64,000 nucleotides of DNA. Source: Formicarius rufipectus (Eukaryota; Chordata; Aves; Passeriformes; Formicariidae). The position numbers were made by a program, and so were the translations under genes. Positions 1-13,700 of the stretch are shown in pieces (the first letter of the stretch is position 1; every line of letters starts with the position of its first letter). The notes below the pieces were generated by a model that ran no database searches, had not been told where the DNA came from, and saw nothing but the letters and a program-made list of their open reading frames with translations. The stretch is from contig VXAU01001773.1 in the NCBI GenBank assembly GCA_013399695.1, positions 56,278 to 120,277 of the forward strand, in the 5' to 3' direction.

Positions 1-1678
1 CAGAAGGTCCTGGCCTATCAGCGAGGACTGAGTGAAGGGCCCTCCACTTCAGGGAGCACCACAAACCCCCAGAAGCTGCTCTGGGGATGCATCTTCCTTC
101 TTCCTCCCCAGAACCACCCAGACCTCAGCCCTGAAACACACCCAACCTCCTGGCCTGAGAGAACGAACCAAAAGTCCCTTCATAACCGCCACAGAAGGTG
201 AAGGGGAAAACACTTCAAAATTATTTACTTGGCTTAATCCCATCTAGACACTCAATTTTGGCTTAAAAAATTAATGACATTTAGCTATTACATGGGGAAA
301 ACCACTTGTCTTATGCTGTCTTCCTCCACAAAATCACCGCTCTTTGGGTTTCTCTTACACAATCTGTCTGCCCTCTTCCACTAAACCTGTCTCCCCAAGT
401 GCTAGGCTCTCCAATGCCCTCAAAAAGCCATCCAAATTCTTCAACTTAAATAAAGTTTCAACTAGTTTATACACTTTGATCAGGTCACTTCTGACCTCAT
501 GGGACAAATAATCCTAATTTCATCAATTTTTCCCTGCAGATGAGAACCTTTTATCTATTAGTCCTCCTCCCTGACCTCATCTGTATTTCCTCTGCTTAAA
601 CTCAATCTTCAAATAAGGTAAAAAAAAAGGTGGATTTGACATATGATCTTCCTGGCACCAGAGAAGTGGTAATTACTTCCCCTCCTCCTCTTCCTCCTCC
701 TCCCCCCACACACCACTAGCTCACCACATATTCACTTTCTTCACTTCCATTAGCTACCAAGTTGAAAATAAAAATGTTTGATGCACTACTATTCCTTGTT
801 CCTTCTCCTTCCCCTGTATTAACCATAGAAAAATCCGTTCTACACCAATCCTGGAGCGACTCTCCAGCTATCACCTTATTGAGGGGACTGCTACAATTTG
901 GGTGCAACAGAGATTGGGGCGATGGGGTGTCACTCAGTGTCACTGCTGTCCCCAGTATTGCTCACCCTCAGGCATGTTTGAGTCCAGCTGCTGCCCTTAT
1001 CCTGGCAAGATTATTAATTAATGGTTGTAAACCACACTGAAAATGCAAACTGCTAACAATCCATTCATTAAACCCTGAGGATCATCCTACCATTTGCTGT
1101 GCTGTCCAGGTCAGGTAAGTGGAAAACAATTCTCCCAGTTGCCCCTCAAGCACCTCATCTCCATCACCACCCATTGACACTGACCTCTGCAGGCAGAAAC
1201 GTGGGGAATTTCCTCCATCAGTGTCAACAAATCCAACACATTTTCAGCACATGCTTAATATTAAACCTACATTAAGCAGGTTAGACCTGTTCTTTTGAGC
1301 TCTTCATAACCAGGCTGGTTTTCTAAATGAAGGACTTCATCAAAAGCATCCTGTGCTCAATACCTGGGATCCTCTAAGCCCATGAGTGAAGGCAAGCAGT
1401 AAACCAAGCTTGCTTACTCCAAAGGAAAGGCATGGTAAGAAAGCAATGAAGGAGAGACAAAAACATCAAAGAACCCTAAAACACCTTCCAATGCTCCCAG
1501 AAAGTCTCAATATACTCCTTAAAATGACTGTCAGCGAAGGAAAACATGTGTACCAGGGAACCTTCTGTGCCTGAAGATACCCTACTAATGCCTCTTATCA
1601 AAGTGAAATGCTGAGACACGATGCAGCAGGCTTGCCAGTGCAGTGGCCACTGCACACAGACAGTACCCCAGCAGCTAC
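1..1678 (-). other. GTF2IRD1: Intron 13 (partial)
   Basis: This follows the exon 13 donor. I looked for the next exon (the Ser/Asp/Glu-rich segment before I-repeat 3) and did not recognise it. There is no clear repeat apart from short A-rich and CT-rich runs, for example 676-706. Confidence 0.7.
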
Positions 1679-1759
1679 CTGGTACGGTGATCTGGATGAT
1701 GTCCAGCTCGTCTTGTTCGATTTTGATCTGCCTGATCCCACCTAGCTCTCCTGAGGTAC
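1679..1759 (-). CDS. GTF2IRD1: GTF2IRD1 exon 13 with SUMO-acceptor-like motif
   Basis: 81 bases, phase 1 in and out, acceptor CCCATAG, donor GTAGCT. It encodes residues 484-510: TSGELGGIRQIKIEQDELD, then IIQITVP. The IKIE tetrapeptide (lysine about 496) fits the hydrophobic-K-x-E SUMO consensus and is followed by acidic residues. In mammals a lysine at about this position is the reported SUMO acceptor of GTF2IRD1. This is the last exon recognised in the window. Confidence 0.92.
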
Positions 1760-4700
1760 CTATGGGGAAAGGCAATGGAAGGCAGTCGCCAAGAGGATCT
1801 AGCAATGCCATGTCTGCCCACCATTGCAGCACCAATGCAGGGAAAGTGTGACTAGCTGTGACTTCAGTGCCAACTGAGCAACTCACATCAACAAGGTTTT
1901 GGCCAAGTGGCTCAGCAGCATCAAGCCTATGGCACGGAGGTACCCAAAGGGAAACCTGTAGGCATGGCTTCTGCAAACAGCTCCGCTGGCAGGAGCTGTT
2001 GGTGCCCTCGAACTGGCTGTTAGCCCTTGTTATATGCTCATTTCCTGGCTTTCTTCACTTAAAATGAACTGGGCCACCAACAGGTGTTGGTGGGAACACT
2101 AGAGAAGTTGTCTCCTGGCATTTTTAATGCTCCCAAACTCATGCCTGGAACATGCCTCATCTGAGAGGGCTGACCACAGCTGAATCACACTGGGATGCAA
2201 CCAGGTGAACCCCAGCAAAATTCAGCCTGGTTGCTCCAGAAGAGGCTGCCCACAGTGCTCAGCCCAGCTTCCTCTTATCTCAAGATAACTTCCTCACTTC
2301 GGACAGGACGGATCCATTGCAAGGGGCTGAATCCCTGCTTGCAGCTTGGGCAAGCAAGACAGTGAGGCTTGGTGTCCTGTTTCAATGGGTCCAAGCTGCT
2401 AAATCTGGGGAAAAGCACTTCCCTCTCATTCATGGTGCTCAGAACACTGACACAGCTGACTTCTCAGCGGTGGCTTTCAAAGGAACACAGAAACTGAAGA
2501 CTTTCCTTAGTTTTGTATTTAAGCATGTTCATGACTCATTATTTCAATTTATGCACATTTGGGCCCCAGCTCGAGGGTCACAGGGTAAGACCTCTGCATC
2601 TATCAAATGGGAATAAAGTCATTAGAGAACTGTACCATGGTGCAATCAGATGTCATACATCCAAGTTACTTTGCAGGCATCTTTCTCTAGTGTCCCTCCC
2701 AATATTATTGTTTTCCAAGAGAAAATGAATTGTTCCTCACCTGGTTCACAGTTTTCAGAAACACTACACTTCTCGGACCTGGAAGGGAAAGGCAGACAAG
2801 AGAGGTGGTCATGGAGCAAGAAAAGAGAGAGCTTAAAACCCGGTGGTGTGTGTAGGACCAATTCTGGCAGGACAGGAAAATCCTGCCTTACATCAGGGCT
2901 GCAAGGCCTGAAGAGGGATCTCTGGGGGCACCCAAGGTCCCAACAGTGGCATGGAATCCATGATTGCAAGGAAAAGTCATGGTCTGTGAGTTTCCCTGTA
3001 AATATGCCCTGTTCCCAAACCCAACCTGGTCCTGGACCCCCACTGATGGCAGCCCTGCTTCTGGACACCACAGTTGAGAACCATAACTGGGCTCCAGAAA
3101 GCGGAAGACATTTTAAGCCTGAAACCTGGTTGGCTCCATCCCTCTGTGACAGAGAGCACTGCATAAGGTATCATTACAATGCAGTTACTCATGGAGCTAA
3201 AGCAAATAAGGAGAAAGGAAAAAAGTCAATTGATTTAGTAAATATTTATTCTGCTCAAAGCTCTTTTCCCTAAAAACTGGGCACTATCCCAAACACCCCC
3301 TCTATGGTTAACTTCACATGCTCAGGAATTTTCACAAGGTATTCAGCATACAAATGAGATTATTTTGCATCCTCAGGATGTGTGTGCTTTCTATCTCACT
3401 CTTTAACAAGAACAACCATGGCTCTTTGACAGTAAGGGACACAAGGAACCACGCTGTAAAACACACTCCTCCATGATGTTGGAGGAAGGAAAATCTCGAG
3501 TCAGTGCCATACCCCTTTTGGCTCAGGAGTGACGTTCAATAGCACTTCTCACGCTTATAAATTGACTCAGTAGCATCAGCAGAACAAACCACAGAACAAG
3601 CCATGAGTACTCTTGAAATGTTCTTCCTAATTGTGGTCTGGGCAAAAAAGATCACTGGTCTAGAAGGTACTGTATATACTACCTAGGAGGCTTGGGAAGG
3701 GTTTTAAACTCTCCCACTTCAGATCAAAATCAACCTTTCACCAGGGAAATCTAGGAGGAGGGCTTCCCTGGGGAGCATGTTACCCCTCACAGTGTCTGGC
3801 CTTTCTCCTGGAGTATTGAGCACTGCCCTTTTTCTGGAGGAGGACTCTGATCTGGGTGGACCATTGCTATGGAAATGCTCCTACAAAGGCACAGAGGTTC
3901 CTCATTTGCAGGAAGAAAAAAGTAAAACCTCCCACAAACCCTCCTTCGAAGTTAAAGATACCCAGAGGGCTGGAGACAAATGCCAGCCCTGTGAACTGGG
4001 CAGGTCAAAAGGTCTCTGCCCTCCAAAGCTGTGAGATTTCACTGCTGGGTACATTGCTGGGCTCACTTGTTGCCTGCCCTAACGCTGCAAGTTCCCCTGC
4101 CCAGAGGATGCACAGCGTTAGGGGCACGTGGCAGCCCATATCCAAGGCAACAAATCTGAAACAACACTGGGGAGCACCAGAGGAGAGTCTAGCCTGTCAC
4201 AGGTTCATATCAAGAAAGAGTCAAGAAATGAGAGGAACCGAAGAGATTCCATGGAGGAGGCAAGGACAAGTTATCCAGTATCCCCATCCTGAACTGCAGA
4301 AGTTACCAACCCCACAGCATAGTCTGCAGCCCCAGCTGGTGGAGTTATCAATGCTGAGCAGTGAGGCTTTGTGCTGGAAAGGCTGAGGAGCACTCCTCAT
4401 CCCCGCCATGACTGAGATGCCAGCTATGTGAAGAAAGGCCAGGAGAAAGCTCTTTGTCTTAGAACAGTTCATATTGCTATAAACTGCTGCCCTGCCTCTC
4501 TTCTTTAAAGGGATTTTAGAGGCTAAATTATACCTTGCTTCCACTGAAGCAAGAATGAAGGAAGCTGGGGCTATACAGAGAAAAAAACTTCCCGGATCTC
4601 CCAGTCTGGGTTGGAAAGCTGTGTGTCAGTTGCTATTATGCTCCCCAGGCAGTGCCAGCATGGACCTGTCTAGCTTGTGGCATGGTTGGAACAGAAACAG

Positions 4701-7700
4701 GTACTCTTATAAAATGCTTCCTGGCCTGCAGAACTCTATAACCTAATCTTTATTAAACCCACAATTAGTCTCTCTTTGAGCTTTATAAAAAAAACAACAC
4801 TTCATTGGCAGGATGTTGTTATGGTGTGGGCTGAGGGTGAATCCTTAACACCAGAGATAGCTCCAGCAGACAATCCCAGCCTGCCCAGGCATGGCCTGAA
4901 TTTTATCAGTTTTGTTCAAAATCAGCGATTCCAAACTTCTGACTTGCAAAAGTATGGGGCTGCTCAGTCTACCCCTGTGCTGGCTAGCTGTACCATTGCA
5001 GTGGGATTTTAGGGAGACAGGAAACATCAATTTGCCATCACTCACCTTCCCACCACAGACCTACAACATCCCTTTGACACTGCAGCTTACTGAATTACAC
5101 CCATGGCAACCTTTTGCACCCATTGCACACTGGTGACGGATACAGCACTAACCTACTGTGCACACAAACACTCCCCAAATAACTTTCTGAGGGATGGCAC
5201 TTTACCGGAGACAAGGACAGAAGCGCCACTAACCTGCTGTTGGCCTGAGACATTCCTGCCAGGTCCAGCACTGCCCCACGGTGTGGCTCAGGTGAAATCT
5301 CCCTGGGGGGGCTGGAAGGTTCCAGCTTGGTTGGCTCTTTGGTAAATTTGCCTCCTGGTGCCAGGAGCACATGGTGGGTTTGGGGAGGAAAAGCAAAAAC
5401 GGAATTAGCAACTAGAGATGCCAATGATGCAGCTTAGTCTCCTCCTAGTCCCAGAGCTGAGGAGGTCAGAGTGGGCGGCAAGTTTGCAAGTGTCACCTGC
5501 TTGGAAAGAGAAGGATGCAGATTTAATTGGGTTTACATGTTAAAATAATAGAAAGCCATTTGCTTAAACCTCTGGATAACTATGTGTGTGCTGGGAAGCC
5601 CTGTCAGGATTGCACATCTCTGGAAAGGGCTGGCTGCCAGGACAAGGTTCTAAGAGGTAGGGACTGGGGTCAGAAAACCCAGGGCCACCGAGCAGTATCG
5701 TAGAAGAAATGCCAAAGTGGGGACAGCCCTACCCCAAGGAAGGGGATGTGCTGCACTGGATAGGAGCTTTGCAAAACACAAAGTAGAGCCGACACAGGTA
5801 GCTGTCCCACAGCCTCCAAGTCCCACGGGCAGTGACGCCGAGAGGGATGAAAGCATCCTGTCATCATGAAAAACCTTCTCTTCCCCTCCCCTGTTCTTCA
5901 GCAGCCTGAAAGGAGCTGAAGTGAAGGCTCAGTAATGACCTCGGAGATGAAAGGACTAATGTGAAGGCAGGGTAGGAAATAAAATCAGGCAGGGAAGGTG
6001 AGCAAAGAGCTGAAGGATGAGGACTGGGGGAAGGAATGAGGTTACACTGTGAGGCTGCAGAAACCACAGAGGCGTGCTGTTTAACAGCTGCTGCCAAAAG
6101 GCCCTTTGCTGGTCTCAAAGCACTACTGCAATATTCCCACCCTTCTCAAACATATTCCATCCATGTGAACATGAAGACTCTTTCCCTTTGCTTCCAGCCT
6201 ACAAAGAAAGGCAGGCTCTGGCAATGGGATCAGCAGCAATATAGAGTCTTAAAGACACTATTTATCTACCGACAGTCCAAAAGGCTCCTTTTAATTTGTG
6301 CTTTCTATGGACCAAATCTTATTCTTGTAGCAGCAGAGCTTTCCTGAAGCTGCAACCCAGGGGAATAGCAAAAGTAGGTTTCCAAGCAGTGATGGGTATT
6401 TTAATTAAAGGGTGAGCAAAACTATATGGGAAAGCTTTGGGATACTTTGCAGTTGGCAACTTAAAATACAGCTACACTCAGAAAATAGTGACTCTGCAGA
6501 AATGGCACCACCTGACTCAGCAGATGCTTTTTTTTTTTTTTTTTTTCTGGCACAAGCTGATGTGCTGATACAAACCACAAAAAGACAGGTTTAATGGGTT
6601 TTGCTTCTGGTAGCTCTGCAGGGGCCAGTCAGGAGAGACAGACCTTCCACCCACCCCAGTTCTGCTTGGCTTGCTTCCTCATTTGCTAATTTCCACTTGC
6701 AGCTCCCTGTGACGTAATCCCTGAGCTCATAGCACAGCGCTCTCCATCAGCAGTTCCTGAGCTGATGTACATGATGCATCTCCCAGATACCATGCAGCCA
6801 TTATGCAAGGAAAAGCCAAGCATCCCAAGACACAGTTCAGTGCTCCATCCCTTGGAGATAGGTTAAAGCTTAAAAAAATCCTTTTCTAGAGAAAAAAGCC
6901 ATTAATGGCTTTAGATGGAGAAACCCCCCATGCAATGGCAACCTCCAGCCTCTGCTGAAGGTCCCCACTGGGTGGCTCCAGCATCATCAGTCTTAGGGCT
7001 GGGGCTGTCATGGGGCCATAGCAACAATTTGCCTGGCAGAGGTATCTGAGAAGAAAGTGCACGGAGAGCTGCAAGTGTATGTGGTTGGCAGCTCAGGGAA
7101 AAACCCCAAAACACCACCCCAACACCCCAAGTCTTTACTTGTAAACCAAGCCCAGGCAATCTAGGAGCCAGGCTGCATATGATAAATTTGAATGCAGTGC
7201 CACACTACAGGTGTGAATGAGGGCATGTGATGAGGCTACTGGTGGAGGGTCGAATCAGACAGTATGAGTACCTGTTCCCTTGTATCTGCCAAGAAGCACT
7301 TATAATGAAATTACAGAATGATTTGTGTTGGAAGGGACCTTAAAAATCATCTCATTCCAACCCCATCATGGACAGGGACATCTTCCAGTACACCAGGTTG
7401 CTCCAAGCCCTGTCCAACCTGGCCTTGGACACTTTCAGGGATGGGGCATTCTGGGCAACCTGTGCCAGGGCCTCCCCACCCTCACAGTAAAGACTTAGTT
7501 TGGCTTCTCCAGCTCAGAGAAAAAGAAGTGAAAACACAAAGCAAAGAAAGTCAAAGAACTCCCTCCCCTGGATTTTGTCACTGAAAAAATGGATTTTTGT
7601 TATCTTTCTTTTAAAAACAGTCAGCAGCTGGATGAGGCTAGCACTTCCCAGACAAAAAAAAAAAAAAGCCCACAAAACAAAAAAAGAAAAAAAACCACAA

Positions 7701-10700
7701 ACCAAACCAAAATAACCCCACAAACCAATGATTTTTCTTCCTCTTGAAAGCACAGAAACATGCTGTGTGCTGCCTCTACTGTAGCTCAGCCTGGTACAGG
7801 GAGCCAGCCTAGCCTCACACATCAGGAATTCTTGTTTAAACCTTCAAAACTCAGTTTTTAAGGGGAGCACAGAGCTTGCACTAATCCCAAACACCGGCAA
7901 TCTTGGCATGTCTTGGTGTAGGGCACAGACACGATTTCTCCTCACCGAGCATAACTGTATGTATCCTGCACTTCTGCTGCTTACAGGTGACATTATTTCA
8001 ACTCCACTTTCTGGATAATCTTTCAATTTTGTGGGCAATAAATCAAAGGATGTGGAGAACATACCTGTAAAAATTCTCTCATCGAACATCCTAGGAGGAA
8101 AGGAAAAAAAACCAGAATGAGAAATTGGTGCTTCTAATGAGTCAATAGGAGGTTTTATTAATGAACAGCATTAAACCATATCAAAATATTAATTTTATTC
8201 ATTCCCTAAAAAAAGGAGAATGAATTTTTCAGCTAAAAAAAAAAAGCCTTTTAGCCTGTTGTGCAACCAAGTAACCTTACAACATATACTTTTTAACTAA
8301 AGCACCTCTAAATCTGCTTATAAGTCATTCTCTTAATTTAATTAACTTATTAAATGAGGTTGCAATAGGCTGGCTTTACCAAAAGAGATAGTATGACCAA
8401 AGTAGCTGTTATTTGACCTTCACTTCCCATCACAGACCACTGACCAGATGTCATCTGTCTCCTGAATATCGTATTTTGGTGCTACCCTCAGCTTTGCTCC
8501 TGGGAGCAAAGTGTGTCCAGGGTCATGTCCCAGGACCTGATCCAGATGGTGCAGCCTGAGCAGGGTGGAAGGAAGTGGCTCCTCTACTAGCTGACATCTG
8601 GAAAGCTAATTCCTTTTATGATGCCTGAGTTCCATTGATGTCAGTCATTTGAGGCCCCTTGGGAACCTTAGCTGGGATTTTTCTGTGCTGTAGTTTCATA
8701 CTTCTAGCAGGGGAATAACACAAGGCTGCAGAGACAGGGACTGAATAAATAAATATATTATAAAACAGATTTTCCTGATACAGAAGCAAAGAGGGATTGC
8801 ACAGCACAGAGGTAACAGGGAATGCATCCACTCCTCCTATTCTAGTGCAAATGCAGCCACCAAGACACAGTGCCCAGTCCGCAGGTGATGCATCCTCATC
8901 ACAAGATAAAGAGGACGTGCACAAGTGATCAACGAAAAACAAGGTGGAGGGGAATCCCCATGCATCATTGAATATGGATGTTCCTCCCCCCACCCACACA
9001 TCACTCTCATCCACCAAATGCCATTGGAAAGGATTGTGCTGATTGGAGGGCGCTGTAACTACCCAAAATGCTTGTGGTGGTACCGGCAATGTCTGGTGCC
9101 ATCACCACTTAAAACAGGGTGGCAGGATTTGGGGGTGACCATGGTACAGCCAGCCCTGCCACATCCTTGCAAAAAGAAAGAGAGAGAGATGAAAACCAGA
9201 AGTTTTGAAAAGGGGTGAAATGAGTTTTGAGTGTCAAAACAAACCCTGTGAGTGTGGAGGGAACATAGCTCAAATCCCCAATACCCTCAAGCCATGAACT
9301 CCCCCTTGCCTTCCTCACCACCCACCTTTTGATAACAAAATGGATGTTGTGCCTCTCCTCCAATATCCGCTTGAGTTTGGGGACACCGTAGGTGCAAGGT
9401 CTTTTGAAGGGTATTTTGTCCGGAATGCCAATGATCTCCACTGCCTCGGGGTCACAGGCGATCTTCCGATAGGGGACAGGCACCATGTGGTCTAACCCCA
9501 AGGCTTCAGCTGAAAGGCAAACACACTGTTTTTATTTACACAAGCACTTTCTCCTTTACAGACACTAAAATGAAGGTGTAAAGGCTTGAACTCAAGCAGA
9601 GCAAGTGCCTTCTGTCCTGTCCTTTGCTTGCACCAGAAGGTGAGCCCCAGGAGCAGATCTTCCACAGGAAATGGGACAACAAGGAGAGAAAGTAGCAGTA
9701 AACACAGCTAATGGTGTCCTCCAAAACTCCCAAATATACCCAGTGATGTTCAAGCCAGGAACAAGCCACATGCCATCTCCAAACTCCCTGTGACCCACCA
9801 CAGCAGGTCAGTGAGCTCTATAACTCATGAGCTGCATAGCACATGGAATCATAAAATCATTAAGGCTGGAAAAATCCTCCAACACTGATTCCCACTGTTA
9901 ACCCAGCACTGCCCTGTTCACCACCAAACCACGTCCCCATGTGCCACATCTACATGTTTCTTGAACATTTTAAGGGATGGTGACTCCACCACTGTCCTGA
10001 GCAGCCTGTTCCAGTGCCTGACCACCCTTTCAGTGAAAAACTTTACCCCAGTATCCAATCCAAACCTTCCCTGGAGCAACGTGAAGCCATCTCTATTTCT
10101 GTCACTTTTTACCTAGGAGTCAAAGCTGATCCCCACCTGACTACAATCTCCTTCAGCCTCCTTTTCTCCAGGCTGAGCCCAAACAGCTCTCTCAGCTGCT
10201 TCTCATCAGACGTGCTCCAGACTCTTCTCCAGCTGTTACCCTTTGCACACTTGAGCACCACATATAGAGATCGTAAGTTAAAGGGCCCATCTCAAGCCCA
10301 TATATAATTCAAGCTAACACAGTACACATCTAGAGCCCATCTGTAACTCATGAATTACAGAGACTGATGGGGATGGCACAGGTGAAGAGCAAGCCCATGA
10401 GCCCATTCCCAAGTGATTTCCCAAGCCTCCACCTGCCCAAATGCCCAGTAGCTACCCCGAAAGCATAGCCCATGGCAAAGGGAGCACCAGTGACATCTGT
10501 TAGACATGCAGATGATAAAAAAGGCAGATGCAATAACAACAACCTTCTTTTCACCTGCCATGTTAATGTTAAAAGGGCCACATGTCACCACTCCTGGTGC
10601 CCTGGGTGCTCCAATCTGGCATGCCACACTCCCAGCAGGAGCTGCTTTACAGACCAGTGCTAAATATCTCGATGGTGGAGAGTGTGTTTCCAAATGGAAA

Positions 10701-13700
10701 TATTGACATAACCTTCAGCAGACACCCAGAGACTGGAAGCTGCTGAGCTATATGTGTTAGTAAGAGCAGGGAGCTCTAGCATATGGCTTCTGCTGCTGTG
10801 TTAGGGAACAAAAATGATTGCTCTATAATGATATGCAATCCACAAGCGCTGCAGATGCATAATGGGATATTAACTCCTACTCACCATATCTGCTGTTAAA
10901 CAGAATTTGCACGCACTCTCTAAGGGTGTTGATATCTTCAGTTTCTTTTATAAAACTGTCCCACTTATCTATCAAAACAAAATACAAGAAATAAGAAACT
11001 TCCATATGGTTCATACACAGCAGATGCACTTTTCTCCCACAAAGTGCTGAGAAGCAGGCACAAGACTTTGATGCTTTAAAAATGATTTCTCTCTTGCTGA
11101 GCAGATTTTGCCAGGCTGGCAAATAAGGTCTGGGCTTTCCCAGCCCTAAGCACCCTCTGGGGCATGTGCAAAGCAGATTCCTAAGAAATCACCCCATAAA
11201 ATTTGTAAACCCTGGAATTAAATACCCTCTGCAGGCACTGCTGCAGAATCACACCAGGTTAGTGGGTTTTAGCTATTTTGAAAGAATGCCAAGTTTGCAG
11301 TAGGTATGTGATGTTTGCAGCTGAGCCAAACAGCCTCCCCCAACGCTGTGCCTTCCTGTGCAGGAAGTGATGTGAATTCCCACTCTGCCAGCAGTGCTCA
11401 ATGACCACCGGCAGCATCTTAGAGATGGCAGGGACCGACCTGAGCAGAGATGAAGGTCTTGGCTGCTATGTGAGATGTTGCATCAAGGAAAGGGAAAAAA
11501 AATCCCCTTCTGCATCACCTTCACCATTTTTGAGTCCCTGCAGAGCATGCAGCTCTTGCAGGGCTGGCAGACTGCTGGGGAGGGGTGAAAGGAAACCTTC
11601 TCCTAAGAGATGGCTGACAGTCACTGCCAACACCAGACACAGACCTGTTTTGTCATGGACAATGGAGAAGAGGATGCGCTTGGATGAGTGCACATTCTGG
11701 ATGAGGGGACCTCCGGAGACTGATGATTTCTGTCCTGGACAAGAGGGGAGACAAGGAGAAAGGGTTGATGAGAGCCTGACCAACGCTCCAGGTATCCCTA
11801 CAAAGACCCCCGCTGCTGACCCACCATGAGTGACACTGACCCGACCCTTCTGTGTCTCCTCCATGCACCCAGCATGGTGCTGACCAGACCGACCCCTGCC
11901 ATCCCCGTTCTGGCCGCCCTTCTACCTGGTGGTGCAGCACCTGGCATTTTGGAACAAAAATAGAGGCGTGCCCCGCTGGCACCACGCAGGCACCAGGGAA
12001 GGGCTGGGGCAATGCAGCATGGCAGGGGCTCCGTTCATGTCCATTTATGCCAAGCTCTGCACTGATTCTCATCCGAGGACTGCCAAAACACCCAGTCTGT
12101 CTCCTGACAGCACCAGGGGCAGGCTGTGCACAGGGCCCTTGTCTGAGAGAAAACCCTAGGCTATTACCACAGCAGTCGTTGTACTCCTGTGAGGAAGGCA
12201 CCTTCAGCTCTCCCGCCGGCCGGACCAGCAGAGCCTCCCCCACTGTGGCTGGCCCAGGCAGCCCCGACGACACCTCCTGCTTATGGTCACCGGCGACAGG
12301 GGTGGGCAGTGAGACGCTGTATAGGAAGTTGGTGACAGCAATGGCGGAGGGGGTGTCCTGGGTGGCAGGCTTGGCCATGGGGCCATTGGCACTGGAGTCT
12401 TGGCTGCCCTTGGAGGCGAGGGAGGAACAAGTTAACTCAGCGCTGGGGTTGGGCTCTCGGCTGGGCTCATCTGCCGGCCTGAGGGGAAGGAAGGGAGAAG
12501 AGGAGGGAAAACAGGTTCCTTTGGGCCCATGGCACTGCTAAGCCGCAACAAGGACGTGGAGGGGGAAAGAGGGCCGTGCCCAGGAGGGTGAAACACACTA
12601 CATCACTGGCTGCCAGGCTCCTTGTTGATGAGGGCCATTAAGACAATTGGAGTGCTGGAGCACCTCTCCTATTTGGAAAAGCTGAGAGAGTTGAGATAGT
12701 TCAGCTTGGAGAAGTGAAGACTCTGGGAAGAACTTACAGCAATCTTACAGTACCTTAAGGCACTGGAGTGCTGGAGAGCGCCTTCTGACAAGGGCAGGGA
12801 GTGACAGTATAACAAGGAATGGCTTCATATTGGAAAGGGTATGTTTAGATTATGTAGGAGGAAGAGAATCTTCCCTGTGAGGATGGTGAGGTACTGGCAC
12901 AGGTTGCCCTAGAGAAGCTGTGGATGCCCCACCTCTGGAAGGTTCAAGGCCAGGTTGGACAGGGTTTGGAGAAACCTGCCTAGTGCACGGTGTCCCTGCC
13001 CATGGCAGGAGGTTGGAACAAGATGGTCTTTAAGGTCCCTTCCAACCCAAGCCATTCTGTGGTTCTATACTATGATTCGGAAGTTGTATCTATCACCCAA
13101 CCTCTGGAGCAACTTGAGGCACCTCGACCATTCTTGTCTCCTTTTAGTGCATCTGATCAGTCTTATGGTAGTCCAAAGCATTTGTATTAGCTATGGCAAA
13201 GCTGCCCAGCTCCATGCCTGATGCATTTAAGAGGTAAAACCTGATGTGACCACAACCACTTGGCTCCACTGTCTGTGCCAGTCCAATGCACCCGTGGCAC
13301 ATTCAAGAGGGACCTCAGCCAGCCCAGAGATGAACTTCAGACTGAGGAAACTCAAGTGTTTCACATGAGACAGGCGGCTATGAGCTCACAGACAGCTCAA
13401 ATTCTCTGCGTCCTACTTCTAGCTTTCTCAATCTGATTTTCCAGAAGTACTAAATCTTCAGATAAGGTATTTGGTAGTGCTTAGCACTTCTCTGAATGGA
13501 TCTGAGGTGCTGCCAGCCAAGCAAACACAGGGAAAATTCACCCAAAACCACTGAAACCCTTGTGTAAGCACAGCCAAAAGGGGCAGTTTGCCCCATCACA
13601 GTCTCCCACTTCCTTCCTCGTCTGGCATTAAAAAACCCATTTCAGCCTGGGAAGATTCTTGCAGCTTTTACCCTGGAAACCCCTCTGGAGATAGAAAAGC

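Larger units (their letters stand above)
5355..8064 (-). other. GTF2IRD1: Intron 10
   Basis: GT-AG intron of 2710 bases. It holds a 19-base T run at 6528-6546, a CR1 fragment at 7312-7495 and an A-rich tract at about 7655-7715. Confidence 0.85.

Noticed and set aside
2650..3273. 207-codon plus-strand open frame
   Set aside because: It lies mostly in intron 11 and antisense to exon 12, with no domain and no coding-like composition; a chance frame.
11852..12541. 229-codon plus-strand open frame
   Set aside because: It is antisense to GTF2IRD1 exon 6, whose GC-rich codons keep the other strand open.
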